Positions 50,846-63,777 of a stretch of DNA of 64,000 nucleotides are shown here, one piece after another. The stretch spans positions 19,184,143 through 19,248,142 of the forward strand of contig NC_044919.1 of assembly GCF_003576645.1 (NCBI RefSeq), in the 5' to 3' direction. The notes under the pieces were generated by a model. It worked only from the letters and a program-made list of their open reading frames with translations. It did not search any database and was not told the origin of the DNA. This DNA is from Ipomoea triloba (lineage: Eukaryota; Streptophyta; Magnoliopsida; Solanales; Convolvulaceae). Position 1 is the stretch's first letter. The number at the start of each line of letters is the position of its first letter. The translations under genes were made by a program, and so were the position numbers.

Positions 50846-51057
50846 TAAAGGCTTTTGGCAGACTTGCTCAAGGCCGGTCCTGCTTTTTGTCATGTCAAGA
50901 AGTTAACGAATCAGATTGCTCACGTTCTAACTTGGACAACTGGCTCCTCATCTGTACGTCCTTGGGTTGTGACTTGTGAGAGACTACTCACTCGCATGTA
51001 TTTTGCACTTATTTATTTCTTAATGCATTTCCTTTGTTTGTTTCGAAAAAAAAAAAG
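50846..51057 (+). pseudogene. 3' end of a LINE: RNase H tail and poly-A
   Basis: FCHVKKLTNQIAHVLTWTTG resembles the end of the LINE RNase H domain and parallels the fragment at 30608. It ends in a poly-A run at 51046-51056. Only the last part of the element is present. Confidence 0.65.
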
Positions 51058-51515
51058 ACAAATATAAACACTAAAAAGGGTTGAGAGAATAGTATAATTC
51101 GAAATCCATAATACACCACATTTTTAATGTAATAAACATTAAACCAAGAAATTAAATATTTTAACAACGTTGGATGGACTCATGGACTTTTTTTTTTTTT
51201 TCATAAACATTTTATTTGAGTTTAATTACGTACATAAATAACTCATGATGAACTATTATAAATCCCTAACGTACTATACAAATCACATTATCACATATCA
51301 CACAATACATTTGATGGGGCATTGTACGTGATTGAGGGCTCAGTGAGTTATTGAGAATATGCCAAAGGTCATGTGAATGACTGAAGTGGCAAATGCTTTA
51401 AGTGGTACCTAGAAGGAGATGTTGGAGCCACAAAGGGAAATTGATTTTTTTTTTAAATAATTTAAGAGGATGTTTTTAAAGTCCGTTGGAAGAGAATGAT
51501 TCCGGTAAGCACCTC

Positions 51516-51833
51516 CTATAACAACCCCCTTCGACTGCAAAACGTCAAGAACATGCAAAATATTCGCCAAAGGAAATTCTTAATATTAGGCGGCACTGGG
51601 AGGTTCCATAATTTTTTCCATTCTGTAAATTCCAGAACAGAATCTTGCGCCAAGTGATGCCGGGTAAGAAGGTGATAGCCATGTTTGACAGTGTAAGCAC
51701 CTTTGAGGTCCCCTTTCCAGAACCATGAATCCGCATATTGGGGTGAAGTTGGGGTTCGAAGAATCCGAACCACGTCATGCTCAACAAAAATATTCCTTAA
51801 CAGCTCCTCATCCCAGCAACCGTTATTATCCAA
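51516..51833 (-). pseudogene. LINE zf-RVT (reverse-transcriptase zinc-binding) fragment
   Basis: The frame reads DSWFWKGDLKGAYTVKHGYH and LWNLPVPPNIKNFLWR, the zinc-binding region that follows the reverse transcriptase in plant LINEs. It has no RT part and opposite orientation to the fragment at 50846, so it is a separate insertion. Confidence 0.75.
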
Positions 51834-52940
51834 CAGGTTACAAGATTTGAAACAATAATAGTTTCACTGAAATTATATTATATAGTAAGATTAATTCTAC
51901 ATAGCTAATTTTTTTTTTGGTAAATTATTCTACATTCTACATAAAATAATAAAAATAAAATAAAAAATAAATGTAACCATAGATGTTTTAGACTATCCTA
52001 ATTTGTCCAAACCCATTTCCCCAATTCCCGTTCTCTTTCTCTTACATAAACGCTTTGTCTCCATTTTTCTCTAGAACAATGTCAGTCTCCCCAACCTAAC
52101 TAACCTATAACTGTGGCTTTTTACATGTGATGTTTGGAATTCGAACAACCTACCTTTTTTTTTTTTTTTTTTAGAAATAGCACTTTATCTATGTATTTTA
52201 AATAATTTTGATGCAGGAAAGTTGGTTGGCCATCTACAGTAGTTTGTCTTAAATTAACTGATCCATCGGGATCAACGTCTTTATATAAGGAGGATCAAGG
52301 ATCAAGGTATGTGGTTGATTCGGTTTAATCTTGTTTTACAAAGATTAACCTGAGTATGTGTTTGTCACCTTGTAGTATTAAAACAACTTATGTTACTTAA
52401 ACTCAGTCTATTAAAGAATGTTTAATTTTTATAGCAGGTAAAAGCTGACATTGATTCCATTGATGTGGTTGTAATTGATTTGGGGTAAATAATAACGCCA
52501 CTAAGGGAGAGTTGGACAGTCTTTGAAATAAAAGAATGTATCTGCTAATCATGTAAGAAAAAAAAACATGAACAATATATACTGAATATTAATAATTAAT
52601 AATGTTATAAATGATTACAATATATAATTAATCTATTTATGTGCTCACGTACAGGAATATGCACAGGGATATGCAATCTATGTTAGAATGAATTTTTTAA
52701 GGAAGAGTATAGCACTGCCATACTCTGACAGAGGCCAAAGCAGGTATGATAATTGTTCTATTAGGTTGTATACTCATTAGTTTGTAACTTGAGTGCTATA
52801 ATATTTGTGTGTGTAATGACAGCTTTGTCAAAAAACATTAGACTTCAAGCAGATTGATCTTCTTTGAGCTTTGTGTTGAGGAGAACTCAACCATTAGACA
52901 TCTCTTTATTGCATCACTGACAGTTCCATAAATCCCCAAA
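51834..52940. other. No gene seen
   Basis: AT-rich DNA with several poly-T runs (for example 52151-52172) and no domain-bearing frame. Confidence 0.4.
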
Positions 52941-52954
52941 CGAGGGTTTTAACC

Positions 52955-53405
52955 TTAAATCACCTGGAAAAAGCACTTCGAATTGAAATACAATAAATTA
53001 GGAAACCAAATTACAAATAAGGTAGATGACAAAGAAAGAAAGAAGAATAAAATGTCACTCATCATCTTGCCAATCATCTTCCAGCAGTTCAACAGTGATG
53101 TGTCATTCTTAATCTGCATGAGGAGATATGCATTGTGTAGGTTTTCTGACCGTTCCTTCCGAACAGCAATGTTAAATAACAATCCAAGGCCTAACAAAGA
53201 CTTAATCTCCTTAGGTATTACTTTAATCACATAAACCATTACAAAGAGGTCAGAAGTCCATTATTGTAGAAAATTTAATAATTTTGGTTTGTGGACTAAC
53301 CTTAAGTTGGATTCCCTTTAGCTCAACAGTTTTAATGCCTAACAACTCAAAACATTCAAGATCCCACAATAAGAATGGAGCATTTCCATTGGCACAAACA
53401 CATCA
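52955..53405 (-). pseudogene. RPA1-like C-terminal relic (Helitron-associated)
   Basis: On minus, an exon with NGNAPFLLWDLECFELLGIK (about 53405-53300) is followed after a probable short intron by PKEIKSLLGLGLLFNIAVRK (53239 onward). Both match the C-terminal OB fold of plant RPA1-like proteins and parallel the intact gene at 60006-61459 (LPKEIQSLVGLGMLFMVEVK). The zinc-finger part and start are missing. Confidence 0.7.
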
Positions 53406-53590
53406 CCAGTTACAGAGAAATATATTTTATGACACAGACTATAGCTTTTATCTGTTTCTCATTGCAGGTTTTCGAATTGCAGAATTTTCATTGAAGGTAT
53501 TCCAATTGCAGAATTTTAAAGGTCAAATAAAACATCATCTTCCCCGCCATGAAGCTCTTTACCTCTGCAATTCAATGGCTGCTCCCTCTT

Positions 53591-54370
53591 CTACCCCTCT
53601 TGCGTGCTGTCCTCGACAACCTGAGGCGGCCTTTCCCCGCCGCCGCACAAAATTCGTAGGCTCACCCCACTCTACGAGTCCATCCTACAAGCTCCTCTTC
53701 CAAACATTCTCCTAAGACTAATCCTCTTCCTTCCCACTTCAGAACCTTTTACTACACACAAAAGTTAGTTGGATCACTTCAATTACGGACCTCAAAGCTA
53801 TGTCACCTTCAAACAGAGATACATAGTGAGCTCCAAGTACTGGGGTGGCGCCCAATCCAACTCCCCTATCTTCGCCTGGCTGGGCGCTGAATCTCCATCA
53901 ACTTTGATCCTCATAGCATCGGATTTCTCACTGATAATGCCCCTCGTTTTAAGGCTCTTCTTGTCTACATAGAGGTAATAATTGAAAGATGAATGTGTGG
54001 ACAATAAGAGCCTTAAAACGGGGGCATTATCAGTGAGAAATCAGACGCTACCAGGATCAAAGTTGATGGGAGATTCAGCGCCCAGCCAGGCGAAAATAGG
54101 GGAGTTGGATTGGGCGCCGCCCCAGTACTTGGAGCTCACTATGTATCTCTGTTTGAAGGTGGCGTAGCTTTGAGGTCCGTAATTGATCCAACTAACGTTT
54201 GTGTGTAGTAAAAGGTTCTGAAGTGGGAAGGAAGAGGATTAGTCTTAGGAGAATGTTTGGAAGAGGAGCTTGTAGGATGGACTCGTAGAGTGGGGTGAGC
54301 CTAGGAATTTTGTGCGGCAGCGGGGAAAGGCTGCCTCAAGTTGTCGAGGACAGCGAGATGGGTAGCAATT
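53591..54370. pseudogene. Captured serine carboxypeptidase S28 (lysosomal Pro-X type) fragment in an inverted repeat
   Basis: Left arm (about 53591-53970) and right arm (about 54001-54370) are inverse copies at roughly 95 percent identity around a loop of about 30 bases. Translation of parts gives [38 protein letters not shown] and, in another frame, [19 protein letters not shown]. These match the N-terminal region of plant Pro-X carboxypeptidases, before the catalytic Ser. Both arms share a 4-bp TTGG insertion in THE TQ(T)LDHFNY region, so the fragment decayed before it was duplicated. The left arm also lost one base after GAATCTCC. A transcript would form a long hairpin. It cannot make enzyme. 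Confidence 0.85.
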
Positions 54371-55444
54371 AGTCAATAGAAGATTATGACTTTATTGATC
54401 ATAGTAATCCTTCAGGGATTGATTTAGGGACGTTGGATCAAATATTCATAATCGATTTAAGACTTGTGGCAAGGGGTTACAAATAAAAATTAGTGCTCTT
54501 AGTTTACCTTCTGGGTATAGGTTATATTAGATTTTTGTTCATCCAGGCAACAATATATATATTGATCGGCTCTACTAGAGCCCTTAATCATTTTGTACTA
54601 CCAAATATTGTAGTAAATAACAAATTTCTTATTCAAGGTGCAAAATTATTTGCACATGTGTATGGTTTCACTATCCTCAACACATACATATTTTTTATTT
54701 TTCCTGGATCCAATCAAAAGTGATGTGATGCATTCATTTGCTTCTTTTAAACATATAGCTTTCAAAAATAATTATGTCATACATCACATGAACACCATGA
54801 CTCTCATCCCATTTTCTCATGATATTTGAAAATAGCATGCACATAATTATCTATATTTATCCCATGATTTGATAAGTATATCAAAATAACTTTCATTTAT
54901 AAAATATATGGGATAAATCATATGGCATATAGCAAATATGTGAAAATTTCTTTCATGATGATTCACATAACTATAAATCATAAGGGAGCAAATTGAAAAA
55001 AAATTATCACATAATATTCATAGGTCAAAATCTCCGATATAATTTGATTCATGCAGTGCATTGTTCCTTGCAGATTTCACCTTCGGTATGTCATAATAGT
55101 GTGACATTTATTGTGTTGGCTTATACTTGGAATCCCATGTACTTTAATTTGTAATAATGTTGTGTTAGTTCACGTGACAGTAAAAACCATGCATCCAGAA
55201 AAGAGAAAAGAAAATAATTGTAATTAAGGACAAAGAATGAGTGTTAGTTCACGTGAGAGTAAAAACCAATAATGTCAAGATTCTCCACTTTCCTCCACTT
55301 TGTTTCTTTAATTTCTTTCTTGTGAGAGTGTGATACATACACACTCAAACACCACCATTTTTATTTCTTTCACTTTATTCCTCCCAGGCCATTTTGTTTT
55401 CTTCGATCTTCTTGCTTGCGCACATGTGAAGGCTCCACATGGAA
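54371..55444. other. No clear gene; repeat related to 61800-62020
   Basis: 54780-55030 shares phrases (TTTATCCCAT, GATGATTCACATAA, AAAAATTATCACATAA) with 61840-62010, which suggests a common Helitron-like source. Frames at 54493-54829 have no domain that I recognise. Confidence 0.45.
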
Positions 55445-55524
55445 CGAAGAAAATTGGCATTACATGCAATTTGGCCCAGCTCCTCAATTAGGCAAAGTAT
55501 TGTCGTTTTTCCTCCAGATAGCAC
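55445..55524. repeat. Dispersed 80-86 bp repeat shared with 40139-40224
   Basis: CGAAGAAAATTGGCATTACA, TGCAATTTGG and AGGCAAAGTATTGTCG, CTCCAGATAGCAC are common to both sites. No known element is recognised. Confidence 0.8.
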
Positions 55525-55877
55525 CGTACTATAACGCTGTCCATCGCGGTACCGTCTGATCTTGACAACACTTTTTCACCAAACCAAAATAAAATAATGC
55601 TTTGCTGCCACAATACAATCTGCAGTGCCGGAAATTGTTACTGCCTGCCATCAAGGTTTAATTGCAAGGTGTAAGTCCATGTTAATTTTGATTATATATT
55701 GCAATAGTACAATATTGTAAAAAATCAATGTACAACATTTTAAAAATGAACTAATATTATATTGAAAATGAATATAATATAGTGATTTAATATAATTGTA
55801 TGTTAATTTTATAAATTAAAATAAAAATATCAATATATATATATAGTTGTTATTTAAAAGTTTTTAATGATATACTA

Positions 55878-55905
55878 CTATAGTGCCCGTGCGATGCACG
55901 GGATA
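55878..55905 (-). mobile_element. Helitron-like 3' hairpin, degenerate end
   Basis: On minus, CCCGTGCATCGCACGGG is followed by CACTATAG in place of CTAG. It lies about 155 bp downstream (in the element's sense) of the helicase relic. Confidence 0.45.
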
Positions 55906-56057
55906 AAAATTGTTAAATTTATTGTCCAATTGTATGCAATAATAATAATTTAAATTATTATATTCAGAAAACATAAGATAAAAAAATTAAAAATTATATT
56001 TAAATTACAAATGGAACAAATAAAAAATAAACATGCAAATGGTAAACAATAAATATT

Positions 56058-56197
56058 CAAATACAACTTACATTGAAAACTTGATGATATACAACGTTAG
56101 TGGTTGATGTAGAAGTCGTACTTGAGTCGTTGGCAATCACTATTTAAAGACCATTTCGATTGTTAATTCGAGATGTAGCGACGTACAACTGGCCATG
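56058..56197 (-). pseudogene. Helitron helicase C-terminus (PIF1-like) relic
   Basis: The minus strand reads HGQLYVATSRINNRNGL, a stop, then IVIANDSSTTSTSTTNVVYH. This matches the end of plant Helitron helicases (GQLYVA.SRV.SR.GLK.LI and TTNVVY.EVF). Another Helitron-type hairpin (CCGTGCAATGCACGG) abuts it at 56201, so the rest of Rep/helicase has been displaced. It shows that autonomous Helitrons existed in this lineage. Confidence 0.75.
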
Positions 56198-56848
56198 TAC
56201 CCGTGCAATGCACGGACTAAATATTAGTAATATTATTATTAAGTTATATATGGTAATTAATATTGTTTTTATTAAATTAAAATTTAAAATTCGAAAATTT
56301 TTAAAACTTATATTTTTTAGAGTTTAAACTATAAACACCGATTTCTTTAGTAGCAAATTCACATGTGATAACGTTTGATCTTGACTTTCATTAATAATCA
56401 TTGCATTTAATAGCATCAACGGGAACAATCTTCTTTGAAATTTAAATGACAATCTTGTATTATACATGCGGGGAATCAAACTTTTGATCCTTAGTTAGCA
56501 CCATTCATTATCTAGGTTTCAATAACACAATTTGCTAACTTGGTGATTACAAATGGAATAGACCAAAAAATAGTCTATATTTCTTAACAACATGACCGGT
56601 GAATCCATTTTCAAGGTTAATGAATGGTTGTTCACAAAAATGTATTCAACTATTATTTGAACAAATTTTCAAGTAATCATTAAAATAATCAAATAGAACT
56701 ATTATTTGAGAAACATATTATATCCTCACCATTAGTAACAACACTGAAAGGTGTACAAAATGATATTTAGAATACACCAAAAGTCATGCCCTTGATTTGT
56801 TTTATGAGCATAATTATTTATGGAAGACGCTCTAACATTTTGACTACA

Positions 56849-59230
<2,382 letters not shown>

Positions 59231-59280
59231 ATATAATGCAGCACAAAGCTCAGTGCATTGAGCTTTGTGCTGCATTATAT
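59231..59280. repeat. Perfect 22-bp-stem hairpin
   Basis: Stem arm ATAATGCAGCACAAAGCTCA and its exact inverse are separated by the loop GTGCAT. It sits 5 bases from a Helitron 3' end. No following T-run, so it is not a terminator of a Pol III type. Confidence 0.85.
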
Positions 59281-59285
59281 TAATA

Positions 59286-59320
59286 CTAGCGGTGGCACGC
59301 GCGATGCGCGTAGTATAATG
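59286..59320 (-). mobile_element. Helitron 3' terminus
   Basis: On minus, hairpin CGCGCATCGCGCG, then TGCCACCG and CTAG, followed by host T. The element would extend rightward through the RPA-like gene. Its 5' end (TC) was not located. Confidence 0.65.
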
Positions 59321-60005
59321 CCCAATAAAGATCGAATAAATACAATGATATTAAAAAATATGTTAAAATTTAAATTCTTTGGTATTTTTTTGTAATTTTT
59401 TTTGTTTAAATTTGAATTTAATTAAGAGGTCAAGAGTGTTATTTCAATAGTTATGTACGATATAAATATAAAGAGCTAGTTTATTTTTGTCAAACGGAGA
59501 TTCATACATACAAGTTTATTGATAATAAATAGAGTTGTAGCATTTATATATACAAGTTTATTAAAATTGTAGTTCATTCTCCTACATCATTGTTAGTGTC
59601 CTACTTTGGGTTTTTTTTCGTACAGTTTCTAAAACAAACATAGAAACTTGTGTTTTTGGTTGTTCATATCTCATATTCAAATAAATGTACTAACATGTAA
59701 TGCTTTTATTTCTTTAAATAAAGTTAGTTGTGTTGCACGAAAGAAAACATAAACAATTTGAAATGAAGACTTATACATGCATTTAAATTCTTGTCCATCT
59801 CAATAAAAAAAAAGTTGTGTCAAATTGCATCAATGTATAATAAAAAATATAAAAGTACGAATCGAACATGTACAAAATGATCTCCAAATGATTCGTTTCA
59901 TTCAGCTTCGATAAATTCCTAAATCACGTGAAAAAGCATTTAACATAGTTTGAGTTTTTGCTTGTAAACAAATTTGCATATTAAACAAACTAAACATAAG
60001 TAGTG

Positions 60006-61459
60006 CTAATAGTCTACCTCGTCTAACAAGTTAATGTCTCCTTCTGGTTCAAGATACCAATTGTTTTGTTTTTTTTTTATAACCTCAGGACAGTAAAGGC
60101 TGACTAATGTTTGATTATTTATTATCTTTGTTACGAAGAAGGGAGCGTATCTGTTTTCCAATTGTTCCCTTTTCACCTCAACCATAAATAACATGCCAAG
60201 TCCAACCAATGATTGTATTTCTTTTGGCAGTTGAGGGGTTATGCGCTTATGCTTTGCTCGGAGGTCTGATGCTGTTCTGCCTATCAGTTGGATGCAGTCT
60301 TTGTCCACCAATTTCAATTTTGCATTTCCATTGGCATCTTCTACTTGAAGCTTTAAATTGTACTTGTCGATGCCCTTTGTCCAATTTGTCAAACATTTTT
60401 TGCACTCATATTCACCAGAAGGAAGGGGAATGAGTCGACTATTACAATCGTTTGCTTGGCAGCACAGAGCAAACCAGTTGTAAGAGTTCTCTACTGCAAC
60501 AATTTTTCCACCAATCCAAAATTCACCAGCCTTACAATTATAAACAAAGTTTTATTAAATTTATATTCATGCTAACACATTAAAAAATATGTTCTAGAGT
60601 GCGCTATTTGAATGTAAATATCACGAGATTATGATAAAGTGGTCCTATTTTTCAACCCAATGCAACTTACTTTTCCTTTTTCGTAGATATCTTTAATTGA
60701 GACAATATGCATGAGAGCATTGCTTAAGTCCTGTAGTGTCTTTTCATTAGTTGAAGTCATACTTGTGCTTTGAGGCTCTGTAAGCAGGGAAAATAGAAAC
60801 AAAATTGTTTAAGGCATTTAATTATAAATAAATTCTATTTGTTTGACAATAAAATATGTAGTAACATAATCATTTGCTCAATTGTGTTGATACTACATAA
60901 TAATGGTCGAGTTTGTGTTACTAAAAGATATTTAAATAAGAAGAAGTAACTCACGTAGGATTGTCAGGTTATAAGAATGAAATTTTATGTTAAAGATAGC
61001 TCACCGCTTAATGGATACGTAAAAGTGGGGAAATTCGCAGCATCTAATTCTCTGACAAGTGTTCTCAAAGACAAGTTTAACATGTACTTGTGATTGGTTG
61101 TCTTGTGTTTGTGCACATTAGTCGTCACCACAAATTTTTTTATGCGATAAACTCGGCCCTCTTTAAATTTCTTCGCATACTTTCGAACACATTCATTCGG
61201 AATATGGATGTTAATAAAGGTGCCCTGTTGTGTAAATGCAGTTAACACCTTTAACAGAATCTATATGCAATAAGAAAGAGTTTAATAAAACACAATGTTA
61301 CAAGTGAATTACCTCTTCATCGTGGAAGATGTATTGTAAAGAATCAGGTTCAGAGTAATTTGTGTCGACGAGGTACAACATTTGTATGAACTTGACGTGT
61401 ATCGATTCCGTTGTGTTCGTTGGAGAAATATAACGTAAGAGAATGTTCATAGAAGCCAT
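60006..61459 (-). CDS. RPA1-like single-stranded-DNA-binding protein, probably Helitron-borne
   Basis: Four exons splice in frame with GT-AG borders: 61459-61313, 61224-61005, 60777-60671 and 60530-60006. The product is 332 aa with no stop or shift. Exon 2 holds the DUF223-type OB fold (INIHIPNECVRKYAKKFKEG and RVYRIKKFVV). Exon 4 holds a C4 zinc ribbon (CCQANDCNSR to YECKKC) and the C-terminal OB fold (YNLKLQVEDANGNAKLKL, CIQLIGRTASDL). RPA1 coats single-stranded DNA in replication and repair. This protein is about half the length of cellular RPA70 and lacks its N-terminal and first DNA-binding domains. Such short RPA proteins are carried by plant Helitrons and may assist rolling-circle transposition. 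The Helitron 3' end 717 bp downstream of the stop, in the same orientation, supports that. A host paralogue is the alternative. Confidence 0.8.
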
Positions 61460-61525
61460 GAGTGCTAGAAACAATTACAAGTATACGATACTATGTGAAT
61501 ACTTTTACCCTAAAAATTTAGAACG

Positions 61526-61526
61526 N
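61526..61526. other. Single N
   Basis: Upstream of the RPA-like gene and just before an orphan exon-like frame. By analogy with the other Ns it may be a contig join. Confidence 0.6.
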
Positions 61527-61590
61527 TATTAATAGTAATATTTCGTATAGGAAAAAATGCAATAAATGTAAACGTTCTTCTTCTTATTAC

Positions 61591-61704
61591 CTTCCTGTAA
61601 CCCAACCTGAGAGTTCATTACATGTTCCTCAATTTTTTGATAATCTAGAATTAAATCCTCAGCAAATAGATGAGGTACTTGATTTTTTGCATAACGATGA
61701 ATAA
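61591..61704 (+). CDS. Orphan terminal-exon-like frame, unknown
   Basis: LPVTQPESSLHVPQFFDNLE then LNPQQIDEVLDFLHNDE and TAA at 61702-61704. The composition is protein-like (acidic amphipathic end). A pyrimidine-rich stretch lies before it, but no start codon is present. It could be the last exon of a gene lost at the N at 61526, possibly a relative of the neighbouring RWP-RK gene. That link is a guess. Confidence 0.3.
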   Translation, partial: LPVTQPESSLHVPQFFDNLELNPQQIDEVLDFLHNDE

Positions 61705-61799
61705 AAATATATTCTGAATCAATACTCCATACTTTTATCGTTTGGTTCTATCAAGTACATAACCCTTAAAATTATGCATCAGTTTATATATTTTGGCTT

Positions 61800-62300
61800 A
61801 TACTTTATTTCTTTCACATAGTATTTAGCAAATTGGACATAATTATATATTTATCCCATAATTTTGATAAACATATCGAAAATGAGTTTAGTGGGAAAAT
61901 CTAACATTTAGGACCTATAACACATATTTATTATCTGAAAAATACTTTACCGATGATTCACATAATTATAGAGCAAACTGTGACACAAAAATAATTATCA
62001 CATAACAATTATCATGTAAAGTATGAAATTGTAATTTCTAAAATACTCATTGCAATATTTCATATTTTAAATGATGTTATAATTGAATCATAAATCTGTG
62101 ATTTCAAACATGAGTACAACAATGAATGTAAACTTCTGCTATTTGCTACTACTATTTTAGATTCAAATAAATGGACAAATAGCTAATATAATGTAAAAAA
62201 ATACATTGTTGCATTCATTAAAACATAAACAATTTCAAATGAAGACTTATACATGCATATAAATTCTTGTCAATCTTAATCTAAAAAAAAGTTATGCCAA
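61800..62300. repeat. Dispersed repeat sequence shared with 54780-55030 and 59740-59830
   Basis: 62225-62300 matches 59745-59825 (GAAGACTTATACATGCAT, TAAATTCTTGTC). 61840-62010 matches 54840-55010. These are direct repeats on both sides of the RPA-like gene, probably from related Helitrons. Confidence 0.6.
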
Positions 62301-62565
62301 ACTCAAAATTTTTCATAATAGTTCTATTCCACAAAAAAAACTGAAAAAAAAATAAATTTATAAAAGTTTTGTGAACTGTTCTTTTGACTTTTGTTGTTGC
62401 ATGTGAATCCTCGGGATACGCGTATAATTTGAAATTGCCAGTTGTTATGCTCCATTCCTTCCTTATTAAATAAAGCAAATGACTGCCTCCAACCTTGCAT
62501 TTTCTAAACTATCGATTGTATTATCCTATGTTCCTTCTTCGTTGTTAAAGTAATATACCTGCAGA

Positions 62566-62917
62566 ATGGCACATTATGCCTTTTCTTCATCTTCTCCTAA
62601 TCAGGTTGAATGCCCTTGTAGTGATTACTCAGAGCATTATATCTGGGATTACCAGTATGAGGCACTTCCATTGATGCCTACAAATAAAACTATTGGCTTT
62701 GCAAAACAATTCTCAGAGATTGGTAAAGGTAAAACGTGTAATTACTTATACCCTTATACATTTAATGTATTAACACATTTTTTTTATACAGAGTTTGATG
62801 GCTTATGGGATTTCAAACCTGAAGCAGAACGATTCAATTTAATTGCTGGTAAAGGATTTTACTTTCTTAAAATGAACAATAATGACATCTTTATATGTAG
62901 TTGTATTCATAATATAT

Positions 62918-62952
<35 letters not shown>

Positions 62953-63444
62953 TTTGTTGCAGATGTTGCAACTACTGAAGCTGTAAATGTCGAAGAAATT
63001 TCAACCGTAGTTATAGGGAATGATAGCAGACCATCCAAACGACTTTGGAATTTCGAAATGGTTTCTAAATACTTCCATATGCCTATGAATCAAGCGGTGA
63101 AAGAGTTAAAGATTAAGGAAGCTTCTTTGAAGAAGATATGTAAGAAGGTTGGAATTAATCAATGGCCATATAAGAAGTTGCGTACCTTGGAGCGATTAGC
63201 AAAAAATGTCCAAGGGAATACTGATCATAGAGAAATTATAAATGAGCTAGAAAATCAAAGGGAGCAAATGTTAAAGGATCCTAATCTTCAATCAGGCATA
63301 GAAAGAAATAAACTTGAAGTTTCATACTTTAAGAAGAGAAAGTATCGAAATTTGACTGAACTTTCTTACTATGCTCCTCTTGCGAGCTCATGTTATGTTT
63401 CTGGTAATCCTCTCCCAAAAACTAAGAATGAAGATACAATGTAG
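62566..63444 (+). CDS. RWP-RK domain protein (RKD-like transcription factor)
   Basis: The spliced model is 62566-62728, 62792-62848 and 62963-63444 (233 aa), with both introns in phase 1 and GT-AG. It joins FSEIGK to EFDGLWDFKP and FNLIA to DVATTEAVNV. The RWP-RK domain is WNFEMVSKYFHMPMNQAVKE, then IKEASLKKICKKVGINQWPY and KKLRTLERL. A charged helical region follows (INELENQREQMLKD). RKD proteins are DNA-binding regulators of egg-cell and gametophyte identity. Here the signature RWPxRK reads QWPYKK, so the first Arg is Gln and R-K is K-K. Introns are 63 and 114 nt, contain no in-frame stop and are multiples of three; intron 2 has a (TTTA)n run. The length fits RKDs. The start is the first Met of a Ser-rich N-terminus; an upstream exon cannot be excluded. 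Function is inferred from the domain only. Confidence 0.8.
62915..62957. repeat. (TTTA)n microsatellite in intron 2 of the RWP-RK gene
   Basis: About ten TTTA units just before the 3' splice site; translated they give a LFIY-type hydrophobic run, which explains the odd segment in the unspliced frame. Confidence 0.9.
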
Positions 63445-63497
63445 CTTTCCTGCACTTAATATTATTTTAATAATGAAAATATTTCCTGTTTTATAGT

Positions 63498-63777
63498 GCA
63501 AACTCTTGAAAATTCAATAACAAATAATTCAAATGTAAAAAAAAATAACCATCAAAGGTGAGGTAAAAATGAAATTAGGTGAGGAATAATATCCATTATC
63601 GGAGTGATATAGATATGTTAAAAACTTGAGAAATAGAGCAAACTCTTGAAAATTCAATAACAAGTAATTCAAATGTAAAAAAAAATAACCATAAAAGGTG
63701 AGGTAAGAATGAAATTAGGTGACGAATAATATCCATTATCGTAGTGATATAGATATGTTAAAAACTTGAGAAATAGA
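63498..63777. repeat. 140-bp tandem duplication downstream of the RWP-RK gene
   Basis: GCAAACTCTTGAAAATTCAA starts at 63498 and 63638, and the two units differ at only a few positions. It lies 54 bases after the stop codon, so it probably falls in the 3' untranslated region or just beyond it. Confidence 0.9.
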
